DNA of 64,000 bases from Planctomycetaceae bacterium (GTDB taxonomy: Bacteria > Planctomycetota > Planctomycetia > Pirellulales > Pirellulaceae): NCBI GenBank assembly GCA_016794985.1, contig JAEUIQ010000022.1, positions 1-64,000 on the forward strand, in the 5' to 3' direction. The notes under the pieces are model-generated. The model did no database searches and was not told where the DNA came from. It saw nothing but the letters and a program-made list of their open reading frames with translations. Below, in pieces: positions 8,421 to 16,924 of the stretch (within the stretch, counting starts at the first letter, position 1; the number at the start of each line of letters is the position of its first letter). The position numbers were made by a program, and so were the translations under genes.

Positions 8421-9779
8421 ATGGCCCACATGCCCACGCTCCATTTTCTGCAGTTTGTCAGTGCTCGCTGGGTCTATGCGGAAGATCGGATCATTGAAAA
8501 TGGCGGCGTGGTGATTGAACACTCGTCGGACGGGCTCCCCAGGATTCTAAGGGTGGTCGACCCTCGGGTTTCGTCTGTTCCAGCAACCGATCTGTTAGTT
8601 CGAGCAGCCATGGAATTGGCGGGCCATGCTGGGAAAACTCCTCAACAATTCGAACGGTTGCCTGATCGATGTTTGGGCGAAGTTGTTTTGTTGCCGGCAA
8701 TGGTCAATTGCCATACGCATTTGGAATTTAGCGATTGTCGACAGCCGCTAGGATTCCAGCGACAAGGATTTTCAGAATGGTTGCGATCGGTGATTGAGAG
8801 GCGGGCTGAGGTCCAACGCTTGCCGGATGCGGAGCTCTTGGGCAAGAAATCGAACGTGTGCTGGCAGGGTTGGCGGGAAATGGTGGCGTCAGGAGTGGGT
8901 GCTGTCGGCGAGATTTTAAGTCGACCCACTATCGAGTATTTCCGCGAATCTGTTGAATCAAATGCCAACCCCGCCGAGCCACCATTTTTCGGAACGATTT
9001 TCCACGAAGTGTTGGGGCTAGTCCCAGAACGGGCAAGGGCCAGTTGGGAATGGGCCAACGTTAGTTCAACTCGCCGTCCGATCCGTGGTGTAAAGTTTGG
9101 CCTTAGTCCTCATGCTCCTTATTCGACATCGACTTGGCTTTATCGTCAGTGTGCCGAGCACGGTCGTCGATTAAGTTTGCCGGTCGCAACCCATATCGCC
9201 GAATCGGAGGAGGAGTTGCAACTATTGTCCGAACGCCTCGGGCCATTGAAGGATTTCTTGGAGCAATTTGGAGTATGGCGCCCCGAAGAAGTCGAGTGCC
9301 GCAATGTTCGTGACGTTTTGGAGCTTCTCGTGGGAGTCGAGAATTTGATGCTGGTGCACGCGAATTACTTGACTCGCGATGACTGGTGTTGGCTGCGCTC
9401 CAAAAACCCGTGCGCGACGATTGTGTACTGTCCGCAGACTCATCACTATTTTGGGCATCCACGACACCCTTGGGTCGAGATGGCTCGGGATGGGCTCCAA
9501 ATTGCTTTGGGCACCGATTCACGGGCGAGCAGCCGTAGTCTGTCTTTGTGGGATGATTTGCAATTGGTGCATCGTTTGTACCCAGACCAGGATCCCAAAA
9601 AACTGTGGCAGATGGCGACGGTCAACGGAGCAAACGCGTTGGGACTCGGCCACGATCTGGGATCGATTCGAGTTGGGAGTATGGCTCGATTTTGTGTCGC
9701 AGATCTGGGGCGAACCGAGTCTCGATTCAGCTGGGAATCGCTCTTGTCGTCTTCGACCACGATGAGTGGATTGGAATAG
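8421..9779 (+). CDS. Amidohydrolase (chlorohydrolase/deaminase-type)
   Basis: A 452-residue metal-dependent hydrolase of the amidohydrolase superfamily, in the subgroup with guanine, cytosine and S-adenosylhomocysteine deaminases and chlorohydrolases. The full metal and catalytic set is present: HTH at 98-100, SPHAPYS with H231, ATHIAES with H258 and E261, LVHAN with H313, and LGTDS with D366. The C-terminal LGSIRVGSMARFCVADL is the usual closing beta strand. The substrate cannot be told from sequence; adjacent genes give no pathway context. The start is an ATG near a second ATG at 8430; either could be used. Downstream it converges with the glycosyltransferase with a 24-bp gap. Confidence 0.87.
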   Translation: MAHMPTLHFLQFVSARWVYAEDRIIENGGVVIEHSSDGLPRILRVVDPRVSSVPATDLLVRAAMELAGHAGKTPQQFERLPDRCLGEVVLLPAMVNCHTHLEFSDCRQPLGFQRQGFSEWLRSVIERRAEVQRLPDAELLGKKSNVCWQGWREMVASGVGAVGEILSRPTIEYFRESVESNANPAEPPFFGTIFHEVLGLVPERARASWEWANVSSTRRPIRGVKFGLSPHAPYSTSTWLYRQCAEHGRRLSLPVATHIAESEEELQLLSERLGPLKDFLEQFGVWRPEEVECRNVRDVLELLVGVENLMLVHANYLTRDDWCWLRSKNPCATIVYCPQTHHYFGHPRHPWVEMARDGLQIALGTDSRASSRSLSLWDDLQLVHRLYPDQDPKKLWQMATVNGANALGLGHDLGSIRVGSMARFCVADLGRTESRFSWESLLSSSTTMSGLE

Positions 9780-9803
9780 CGACTCGAAGTTGGTCAGACA
9801 GGA

Positions 9804-10934
9804 TTACTCAGCTGCGACGAGTCTTTGGTAAATTTCGCGAGTCGCAGAGGCTGTGGCGGTCCAGCTGTAACGCGGCAAATGAACGAGGCCCCGGGCGATC
9901 CGATCCTCGCGAATCTGAGGTTGGGAAAAGATGCGTTCCATCGCATGGGCCAGTGATTCAGCGTCGCATGGGTCAAAGGGTTCGAATCCGTCGCTGACCA
10001 ATTCTCGAAACACTGGAATATTTGAACCGATCACGCAAGTTCCCGAGGCCAACGCTTCGAGAAGTGGCAAGCCAAATCCTTCCCACAAGGTTGGAAACAC
10101 GAGCGCCAACGAGTGGCGGTACCAGTCTCGCAACCCAGCGTCCTCGGAAATGGGGTGCCAGGCGATCGAACTTTGGAGCCGCAATTCGGAAATTCGCTGC
10201 AACTCTTCGGCGGACATGGACGCGCCCAAGACTTGCAAGCGGAAAGGCAATTGACGATCAGGTTGGTTGGACTGGCAAATCGCGAGCGCATCTAACAATA
10301 GCCAAAAGTTTTTATAGCGGTCACGCCGCCCTACGAATAGGAAGTAGGGTAGATCGTTCGCATTCGTGGGTAACGTGTCTGGTTCGGAGCGTTCGAAAAA
10401 CAACTCGTCGACGGCCAAAAGAGTAACGGAGGTTTTTTCGGGTGGAACATTGAACCGCTCGATGAGATCTTGTCGGGTGGTCTCTGAGATGCAAAGCAAA
10501 TGATCGGCCCGTTCAACGGCTTGTCGTTTTTTTTCGCTATGTCGACCGCGACGATCGACTTGGTCCGGGAATCGCTCGTGGATCATATCGTAGACGGTGA
10601 GGACGAGGGGGACTTGGCGTTGGTCGTAGCGACCGCGAGCCACCTCGTTGTAGTAAGTCGGGTGGATGAGATCTGGGGCAAGTTCCGGCCATTTGCGTTC
10701 GCAGTAGCCCCGGTCGAGCCATTTCCGCAGGGGTTTAAGCGGAGTTACCAGCCATTCAAAGGACTTGACGGCCAATTCGAGGTTTGGGTGCGCAGGAAGA
10801 GAATCCGGCAAACGATTCCCGAGCAGGATTGGGACGTCCTCGATAGGTAGTTCGGCGATCAGATGTTGAAAATACCGAACGACTCCTCCGTGGCGGAATA
10901 TGGAGTAGATTTCGCCGTCGTACAGTATCCTCAT
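9804..10934 (-). CDS. GT4-family glycosyltransferase
   Basis: A 376-residue protein beginning MRILYDGEIYSIFRHGGVVRYF, the N-terminal Rossmann start with a Gly-Gly loop typical of retaining GT4/GT1-type enzymes. The C-terminal domain shows FVGRRDRYKNFWLLL, FPTLWEGFGLPLLEALASG with the E-x7-E nucleotide-sugar motif, and VIGSNIPVFREL. It should transfer a sugar from an NDP-sugar, probably in surface polysaccharide or glycolipid synthesis, but donor and acceptor are not readable. It is a single minus-strand gene, facing guaA on the other side, with no glycan cluster around it. Confidence 0.88.
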   Translation of the reverse strand: MRILYDGEIYSIFRHGGVVRYFQHLIAELPIEDVPILLGNRLPDSLPAHPNLELAVKSFEWLVTPLKPLRKWLDRGYCERKWPELAPDLIHPTYYNEVARGRYDQRQVPLVLTVYDMIHERFPDQVDRRGRHSEKKRQAVERADHLLCISETTRQDLIERFNVPPEKTSVTLLAVDELFFERSEPDTLPTNANDLPYFLFVGRRDRYKNFWLLLDALAICQSNQPDRQLPFRLQVLGASMSAEELQRISELRLQSSIAWHPISEDAGLRDWYRHSLALVFPTLWEGFGLPLLEALASGTCVIGSNIPVFRELVSDGFEPFDPCDAESLAHAMERIFSQPQIREDRIARGLVHLPRYSWTATASATREIYQRLVAAE

Positions 10935-11113
10935 GATTTGACGGCCTGGACCGTTCCGTAACAGTGCAATTTCTCAAGGCATGGTCCCGTCTCACTGGGG
11001 AACTGAGTTTACCCGATCAAGCTGAATTCGTTTACCCCCCGCCCATTTGTCGATTTCTAGCGTAACGTTTACAATTCGCCCTTCCCAAAATCGGGCCGCA
11101 GGTTTCCTAGTAT

Positions 11114-12715
11114 ATGACGGATCAGTTGGCGATGTCCTCCGAAGCAATCGAACATGGCGAGCGAAGTGACCTGACGAGCCAGCGGATCTTGGTTCTTGAT
11201 TTTGGTTCGCAATTCGCTCAGTTGATCGCCCGACGGGTGCGTGAACAATCCGTTTACTGCGAGATCGTTCGGCACGACATTTCCGTGGAGGCAATCAAAA
11301 GCCGCCGGCCACATGGATTGATTCTCTCGGGCGGTCCGGCCAGTGTTTACGAAGCGAATGCACCCAAGTGCAACCCCGCGATATTTGATCTAGGGATTCC
11401 GATACTCGGCATTTGCTATGGGATGCAATTGGTTTGCGATCACATGGGAGGTCAAGTTCGCGGCGCATCGAGTCGTGAGTACGGTCGCGCCGTGATCGAG
11501 TGCTTGTCCAGTACTGGCTTGTTGGCGAATGTTCCGCCCCGAAGCCAGGTGTGGATGAGTCACGGAGACCAAGTTGAAAACATTGGCGATCAGTTTGAGG
11601 CCTTGGCTCGTACCGAAACCTGTCCCATTGCCGCAGTGAAACACAAGCAACTGCCGCTCTATTGTCTTCAATTTCACCCAGAGGTTACGCACACGGAGTT
11701 TGGTTCCACAATCCTAAAGAACTTTGTCCGTGATATCTGCCAGTGCGATGGTTTGTGGCGTTTGAAGGACTTCGCGGATCAGACGATTCAATCCGTTCGG
11801 CAACGAGTCGGCAACCAACGTGTCATTTGTGGTTTGAGCGGGGGCGTGGATTCAAGTGTGGTCGCAGCCTTGTTGGCGAAAGCTATTGGACCGCAGTTGA
11901 CGTGTATTTTGGTTGACAATGGACTGTTACGTCGCGGCGAACGGGAAGCGGTGGTGGAGGCCTTTGGAGGTCATTTCTTTGACACCGACTTGCATGTTGT
12001 GGACGGTCGTGAGTTGTTTCTGGGAGTTTTGGCCGGCGTCACCGAACCGCAAGAAAAAAGGCGTCGGATCGGGAAGGCGTTTATAGATTGCTTCAAATCA
12101 GAAGCTGCCAAAGTTTCCGACGCGGCGTACTTGGCGCAGGGAACATTGTATCCCGATGTCATCGAAAGCGGAGCTGCTCCAGATGGTCCGGCCGCGACGA
12201 TCAAGCTGCACCACAATGTGGGCGGGCTTCCTGCCGAACTTGGCTTTGAGCTGATCGAGCCACTTCGCGATCTATTTAAGGACGAGGTTCGCCAATTGGG
12301 TTTGGAGCTTGGTTTGCCGGAGGCGATGGTATGGCGTCATCCCTTCCCCGGCCCCGGCCTGGCGGTGCGCGTCCTTGGCGAAGTGACCGAAAATAAGCTG
12401 GAAGTGTTGCGGGCAGCAGATGCGATTTTGATCGATGAGTTGGTCAAGTCGGGTTGGTATCGGAAAACGAGTCAAGCGTTTGCGGTGCTCTTGCCGGTCC
12501 AAAGTGTTGGCGTCATGGGAGATGCCCGAACCTACGAAAATGTATTGGCGATTCGTTCGGTTGATACTAGCGACTTCATGACGGCGGATTGGAGTCACTT
12601 GCCGTATGAGCTTCTGGGCTCCATATCGACCAAGATTATCAACCAAGTGAAAGGCGTCAACCGCGTCGTCTACGACATCAGTAGCAAGCCCCCTGCGACG
12701 ATTGAATGGGAGTAA
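11114..12715 (+). CDS. guaA: GMP synthase (glutamine-hydrolysing)
   Basis: A 533-residue bifunctional enzyme converting XMP to GMP with glutamine as nitrogen donor. The GATase domain (about 24-215) has ILGICYGMQ with nucleophile C101 and the pair H188/E190 in FHPEVTHTE; the ATP-pyrophosphatase domain has the P-loop LSGGVDSSV at 241-249; the C-terminal dimerisation domain follows to the PATIEWE end. The length is close to the usual 510-530, with about 20 extra residues at the N-terminus. The start is uncertain: a second ATG lies six codons on (11132). Six bases separate its stop from the ettA start, so both are likely one transcript. Confidence 0.97.
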   Translation: MTDQLAMSSEAIEHGERSDLTSQRILVLDFGSQFAQLIARRVREQSVYCEIVRHDISVEAIKSRRPHGLILSGGPASVYEANAPKCNPAIFDLGIPILGICYGMQLVCDHMGGQVRGASSREYGRAVIECLSSTGLLANVPPRSQVWMSHGDQVENIGDQFEALARTETCPIAAVKHKQLPLYCLQFHPEVTHTEFGSTILKNFVRDICQCDGLWRLKDFADQTIQSVRQRVGNQRVICGLSGGVDSSVVAALLAKAIGPQLTCILVDNGLLRRGEREAVVEAFGGHFFDTDLHVVDGRELFLGVLAGVTEPQEKRRRIGKAFIDCFKSEAAKVSDAAYLAQGTLYPDVIESGAAPDGPAATIKLHHNVGGLPAELGFELIEPLRDLFKDEVRQLGLELGLPEAMVWRHPFPGPGLAVRVLGEVTENKLEVLRAADAILIDELVKSGWYRKTSQAFAVLLPVQSVGVMGDARTYENVLAIRSVDTSDFMTADWSHLPYELLGSISTKIINQVKGVNRVVYDISSKPPATIEWE

Positions 12716-12721
12716 AAACAC

Positions 12722-14398
12722 ATGGGAAAACAATTTATTTTTCAAATGCAGAATCTCTCCAAGAAAATTGGCCAACGCCAGATCTTGGAGAATGTGTGGT
12801 TGGCATTTTATCCGGGCGCGAAGATCGGTGTGCTGGGGCGGAATGGTGCCGGAAAAAGTACTTTACTCAAGATCATGGCCGGTCAGGATCGTGAGTTCGA
12901 TGGAGAAGCGCGTTTGACGCCGGGTTTCACTTCGGGCTACTTGCCGCAAGAACCCCATTTGGACCCCGATTTGGACGTGTGGGGTAATTTGCAATCGGCA
13001 GTGGCGCCACGCCGCGCGATTGTGGATCGCTACAACGAATTGGTCGCCAAATGTAGTGAGCCATTAAGTGACGATCAAATGCAAAAAGTCTATGACGAAA
13101 TGGCGCGGGTTCAAGATCGGATCGAAGCTCAAAATCTCTGGGAATTGGACCGAGAAATTGAAATCGCGATGGACGTCATGAACCTGCCGCCCAAGGACGC
13201 GGATGTTACCAAGTTGTCGGGTGGTGAACGCCGTCGCGTGGCCTTGTGCCGGTTGTTGTTGGAGCAGCCTGATCTGCTGCTGCTGGACGAACCAACGAAT
13301 CACTTGGATGCCAGTAGCGTGCAATGGCTCGAACAACACTTGCATCAGTATCCCGGTACCGTTGTCGCCGTGACGCACGATCGGTATTTCTTAGACAACG
13401 TAGCGGGATGGATCTTGGAATTGGATCGCGGCAAGGGATACCCGTTCGAGGGCAATTATACGGCCTGGTTGGAGCAGAAGCAGGCAAGATTGGATATTGA
13501 AAAGAAACAGCAAGATGCGCGGCGCAAGACCTTGGCCAGAGAATTGGAGTGGATTCGGATGTCTCCGAAAGCCCGCCAGGCCAAGAGTAAAGCCCGCGTT
13601 AATGCGTACAACGAGTTAGCTGCCCAAGAGTTCAAGGACGATCCAGACGAATTTGAGATTCAAATTCCGCCCGGAAGAAAGTTGGGTGACCTCGTGGTGA
13701 ACGCGGAAAACATCAGTAAGGCGTTCGGCGATAAAGTTTTGATTGACAATCTTTCATTTCGATTGCCATCTGGTGGAATCGTGGGTGTGATTGGCCCGAA
13801 CGGCGCCGGAAAAACGACCTTGTTTAGGATGTTGACGGGACAAGATCAGCCGGACAAAGGTAAGTTGAATATTGGCGACACGGTGGAACTCGGTTACGTC
13901 GACCAATCTCGGGATGTCTTGTCACCGGACAAAACCGTCTATGAAGAAATATCCGGAGGCAATGACTTGTTGGAGATGGGGGGGCGTTCTGTGCACGCTC
14001 GGGCCTATGTCTCGAAGTTTAATTTCAAGGGTCCGGACCAAGAGAAAAAGGTCGGTGTTCTATCGGGTGGAGAGCGCAATCGAGTCCATTTGGCTTCGCT
14101 ACTGCGCCGTGGTTGCAACGTCCTGTTGTTGGACGAGCCGACGAATGACTTGGACGTGGATACTCTGCGAGCGTTGGAGGAAGCGATCGTCAATTTTGTT
14201 GGCTGCGTCGTGGTGACAAGCCACGATCGCTGGTTCCTTGACCGGATTGCCACGCACATTCTGGCCTTCGAAGGTGATGGCTACGTGCATTGGTGCGAAG
14301 GTAACTTCCAAACGTACGAAGCACAGCGGCGCGAACGGTTGGGGATTACGGACGACCAACCACAACGGTTTAGATACAAAAAGCTGATACAGAGCTGA
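12722..14398 (+). CDS. ettA: Energy-dependent translational throttle protein EttA (ABC-F)
   Basis: A 558-residue ABC-F ATPase without membrane helices. Two nucleotide-binding domains: Walker [10 protein letters not shown] and GPNGAGKTT, signatures LSGGERRR and LSGGERNR, Walker [12 protein letters not shown] and [11 protein letters not shown], and two H-loops THDR and SHDR. The inter-domain linker and arm region match EttA-type members, and the C-terminus ends YKKLIQS, as in EttA proteins. It binds ribosomes at the E site and links early elongation to ATP level. GGGAG lies about ten bases before the ATG. It overlaps no other gene and follows guaA immediately. Confidence 0.93.
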   Translation: MGKQFIFQMQNLSKKIGQRQILENVWLAFYPGAKIGVLGRNGAGKSTLLKIMAGQDREFDGEARLTPGFTSGYLPQEPHLDPDLDVWGNLQSAVAPRRAIVDRYNELVAKCSEPLSDDQMQKVYDEMARVQDRIEAQNLWELDREIEIAMDVMNLPPKDADVTKLSGGERRRVALCRLLLEQPDLLLLDEPTNHLDASSVQWLEQHLHQYPGTVVAVTHDRYFLDNVAGWILELDRGKGYPFEGNYTAWLEQKQARLDIEKKQQDARRKTLARELEWIRMSPKARQAKSKARVNAYNELAAQEFKDDPDEFEIQIPPGRKLGDLVVNAENISKAFGDKVLIDNLSFRLPSGGIVGVIGPNGAGKTTLFRMLTGQDQPDKGKLNIGDTVELGYVDQSRDVLSPDKTVYEEISGGNDLLEMGGRSVHARAYVSKFNFKGPDQEKKVGVLSGGERNRVHLASLLRRGCNVLLLDEPTNDLDVDTLRALEEAIVNFVGCVVVTSHDRWFLDRIATHILAFEGDGYVHWCEGNFQTYEAQRRERLGITDDQPQRFRYKKLIQS

Positions 14399-14709
14399 GC
14401 TAACGGTTTGTCACGCGGGCGGATGGCTTTGTGTATTTCGAAAAAACGCCATGTTTAACGGTTAGCCGATAGGCGTACCCGCGCGTCTGATTTAGTACCG
14501 CCGGCCAACTAGAATTCGACTAAATCAACGACCCGCGTCGGCAAGTTACAGGTCGGCACGATATAGGCAGGCAAGATACAGGTATCGTAGCTGCGTTTAC
14601 CAAAACGAGAGCCCAAGTGGGATCTCGTTGTGGCGACCGCAGCTACTCCCGAGCGTCAGATCGCGAGTTTAGCAGCCGGTTCGATTTGGACCGCACCTGC
14701 ACAAGATCG
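14399..14709. other. Intergenic region between convergent genes
   Basis: A 311-bp stretch between the convergent ettA and the Lys-rich protein gene. Apart from the terminator at 14602-14628, it holds a weak 15-bp direct repeat (GGCAAGTTACAGGT near 14540 and GGCAAGATACAGGT near 14570). No gene was seen. Confidence 0.5.
14602..14628 (-). terminator. Putative terminator of the minus-strand pdxJ operon
   Basis: On the minus strand ACGAGATCCC pairs with GGGCTCTCGT across a four-base ACTT loop with one mismatch, followed by TTTTGG. It lies about 80 bp beyond the stop of the Lys/Ala-rich gene. Confidence 0.5.
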
Positions 14710-15075
14710 TTATCGTTTGACGGCAGCTTTTTTGGTCGTCTTCGCAGCCGTTACCGCTTTTGATTTCGGTTTGGGCGGCGGGCTCTTGGCTTTGGGGGTC
14801 TTGGTGGTAGTAGCCTTGGTGATGGTCGCCTTGGTGGTTGACTTGGCAGCTTTCGGGGCCGCACCGGCTTTAGCGATTGGCTTGGCCGTTGTTTGAGTTG
14901 TCGTTGCCTTCACGATGGCCGTCGAACCCTTGGTGCCTTTGGCACTGGCAGCAACCTTGGCCGGTTTGGCTTTCGACTTGGTCTTCGTTTTTTCTTCGCC
15001 AAAGGCCGAGGCCCAGTTTTGGGCGTATTTGTCAGTCGCCCCGCTTCGCAGAATTGTCACCGAATGAACTCCCAT
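14710..15075 (-). CDS. Lys/Ala/Thr-rich histone-H1-like protein
   Basis: A 121-residue protein with two parts. The first about 27 residues (ending TDKYAQNWASAFGEE) look folded; the rest is nearly all Lys, Ala, Thr and Pro in repeats such as KATTTK and KAAVKR, without aromatic residues. This composition resembles bacterial histone-H1-like DNA-binding tails, such as Hc1/Hc2-type proteins, and supports binding to nucleic acid or another polyanion (inference). The start could be the GTG six codons in (15060), because GGGAG precedes it at good spacing. It lies on the same strand downstream of pdxJ, about 140 bp away. Confidence 0.7.
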   Translation of the reverse strand: MGVHSVTILRSGATDKYAQNWASAFGEEKTKTKSKAKPAKVAASAKGTKGSTAIVKATTTQTTAKPIAKAGAAPKAAKSTTKATITKATTTKTPKAKSPPPKPKSKAVTAAKTTKKAAVKR

Positions 15076-15216
15076 TTACCAACCCTCGGTCAACCCAATC
15101 AGGTAACGGCTTTAGCTCCAAGCCAAAGCGAAAACACCGAGGACTCCGATAACCACAGCGTCCATTGTGGCAGTTGTGGCAATGGTTTGGCAACAGCGCT
15201 TTGCAAAAAATGTCGC

Positions 15217-15972
15217 TTATGTTGCGGCCGATCGAATCAACGCCTTCATGTCGGCCACGGCTTGCCGCAAGCCACAAAAGATTGCGCGGGCCACAATGCT
15301 ATGGCCAATGTTGAGTTCTTCCATGCCTGGAATCGCAGCGACCGGTTGGACGTTTTGATAAGTCAGACCATGGCCAGCGTTGAGTCGAAGATTGCAGTCG
15401 AGAGTGTGTAATGCCGCATTTCGGAGTACCAACAATTCAGCCGCTGCGGAATGCCCAGCTCGAGAGCCTACGCTTGATTTCATCGTCATAAATGCGTTTG
15501 CATACGTTCCCGTATGTAATTCGACCGCTTGCGCGCCGACCGCTTTCGACGCATCAATTTGCACATGACTCGGATCAATGAAGAGACTGACTTCGATTCC
15601 GTGATCGTTCAGCTGACTGACCGCTCGCGCCACTCGATTTTGTTGCCCCACAATGTCGAGACCGCCTTCCGTGGTGACTTCTTCTCGCTTTTCCGGAACA
15701 AGACAGACTTGATCAGGGCGGACCTGACAAGCGATCGCCAACATTTCTGATTCCAGAGAGCACTCCAGATTGAGACGGACGTTGACTGTTTGTTTCAGTA
15801 CATGCAAATCGCGATCTTGGATATGGCGTCGATCACCGCGCAGGTGAACGGTGATTTGATCAGCACCCCCGAGTTCCGCCTCAACGGCGGCCCAAACGGG
15901 ATCGGGCTCCGTCGTTCGCCGGGCTTGCCGAATCGTTGCCACGTGATCGATATTGACTCCTAACTGACGCAT
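15217..15972 (-). CDS. pdxJ: Pyridoxine 5'-phosphate synthase
   Basis: A 251-residue TIM-barrel enzyme joining 1-deoxy-xylulose-5-phosphate with 3-hydroxy-1-aminoacetone phosphate to make PNP in the DXP-dependent B6 pathway. Signature parts: [16 protein letters not shown] at the N-terminus, [47 protein letters not shown] and [11 protein letters not shown]. The start is the ATG giving [10 protein letters not shown], which fits the family; an upstream in-frame ATG at 16050 would add 26 unlikely residues. Nif3-like protein lies 98 bp upstream on the same strand. dxs, which makes its substrate, is in this window at 52015-53925 but far away. Confidence 0.96.
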   Translation of the reverse strand: MRQLGVNIDHVATIRQARRTTEPDPVWAAVEAELGGADQITVHLRGDRRHIQDRDLHVLKQTVNVRLNLECSLESEMLAIACQVRPDQVCLVPEKREEVTTEGGLDIVGQQNRVARAVSQLNDHGIEVSLFIDPSHVQIDASKAVGAQAVELHTGTYANAFMTMKSSVGSRAGHSAAAELLVLRNAALHTLDCNLRLNAGHGLTYQNVQPVAAIPGMEELNIGHSIVARAIFCGLRQAVADMKALIRSAAT

Positions 15973-16070
15973 GACGGATTTCTTTCTTGAGGGCGGGTTG
16001 GATCGGCCCATCGAGCCGGGCGAATTGTGTTTCGCCCACGAGCCTAGCACGAAAATGCAGGCGGCTCAAC

Positions 16071-16919
16071 TCAAAGCCACCGAATGGGGTCCGTTTCTGA
16101 CTCGCTACACCAAACGTTCGTTGCCGGAAGTTCAGTGGCTAATCTCGCGGCCAGAACCTCTTGAGCAAAACGCTCGCTCGCGAAATGACCAACGAGTAGG
16201 AGGTCGATTCTAGCCGCCTGCGCTTCGAGACACGTGTGGAAATTCGTCTCACCTAGGACCAAAAGGTCGCAACCCAAACGCCGAGCGTCTTTGATGAATT
16301 CGCCGGCGCTCCCACAACCGATGGCGACCTGTTTGATTTCGGTATGACCGCTGGAGACATGCTGCAGATGTTGAACTCGCAGCTTTTGTTTCAAGGTGTC
16401 CGCGATGTTAAGAATGGGACGCGGTTGAGAATAGACTCCCCAACGCCCACGGCCCACGGGACAAGTTTGGGGACTCGCAATGTTGATCGAGGGCACATGC
16501 TCCTGACTCGAATTGGCATCGTCGGTTAGGCTCTTTTGCTCCAAGGCTTGCACTTCTTCCAATTGCAAGAATTCCGCCAACTGCTGATTGATGCCGTCCC
16601 GCGCCGAGTCGTAGCGAGTGTGTAAGCTCAGGAGACTTACGCGGTGACAGGCCAAGTGCCACAAGAGTCGTCCGGTGTCGTCGTTCGTTGTGAGGCTGCG
16701 TAGAGGGCGAAATGGCAAGGGATGATGCGTGACAATCAGGGAAACATGCCTGCGAATCGCTTCGGCAACCACCGGCGGAGTGACGGTCAAACAAGTCATG
16801 AGATTGACCACACGAGCCTGTGGGTCGCCTAAGAGCAAACCGGTATTGTCCCACGACTCGGCCAATGGGGCGGGCGCCCATTGGCGCAGCTTGGCATCGA
16901 TTTCTCCAACGGTGGTCAC
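16071..16919 (-). CDS. Nif3-like dinuclear metal centre protein (DUF34)
   Basis: A 282-residue protein of the Nif3/YbgI family. Motifs seen: PAPLAESWDNTGLLLGD at 16-32, SLIVTHHPLPF with paired metal-binding His, HTRYDSARDGINQQLAE with His and Asp ligands, and GETNFHTCLEAQAARI with the late His and Glu. The spacing agrees with the two-metal site of the family. Proteins annotated as GTP cyclohydrolase 1 type 2 belong here, but its real substrate is unsettled. Five bases separate its start from the 892-residue secreted protein's stop upstream. Confidence 0.88.
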   Translation of the reverse strand: MTTVGEIDAKLRQWAPAPLAESWDNTGLLLGDPQARVVNLMTCLTVTPPVVAEAIRRHVSLIVTHHPLPFRPLRSLTTNDDTGRLLWHLACHRVSLLSLHTRYDSARDGINQQLAEFLQLEEVQALEQKSLTDDANSSQEHVPSINIASPQTCPVGRGRWGVYSQPRPILNIADTLKQKLRVQHLQHVSSGHTEIKQVAIGCGSAGEFIKDARRLGCDLLVLGETNFHTCLEAQAARIDLLLVGHFASERFAQEVLAARLATELPATNVWCSESETDPIRWL

Positions 16920-16924
16920 CCGGA

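Noticed and set aside
9966..9998. tRNA T-arm-like GGTTCGAATCC
   Set aside because: It lies inside the glycosyltransferase coding region and has no acceptor stem or other arms around it.
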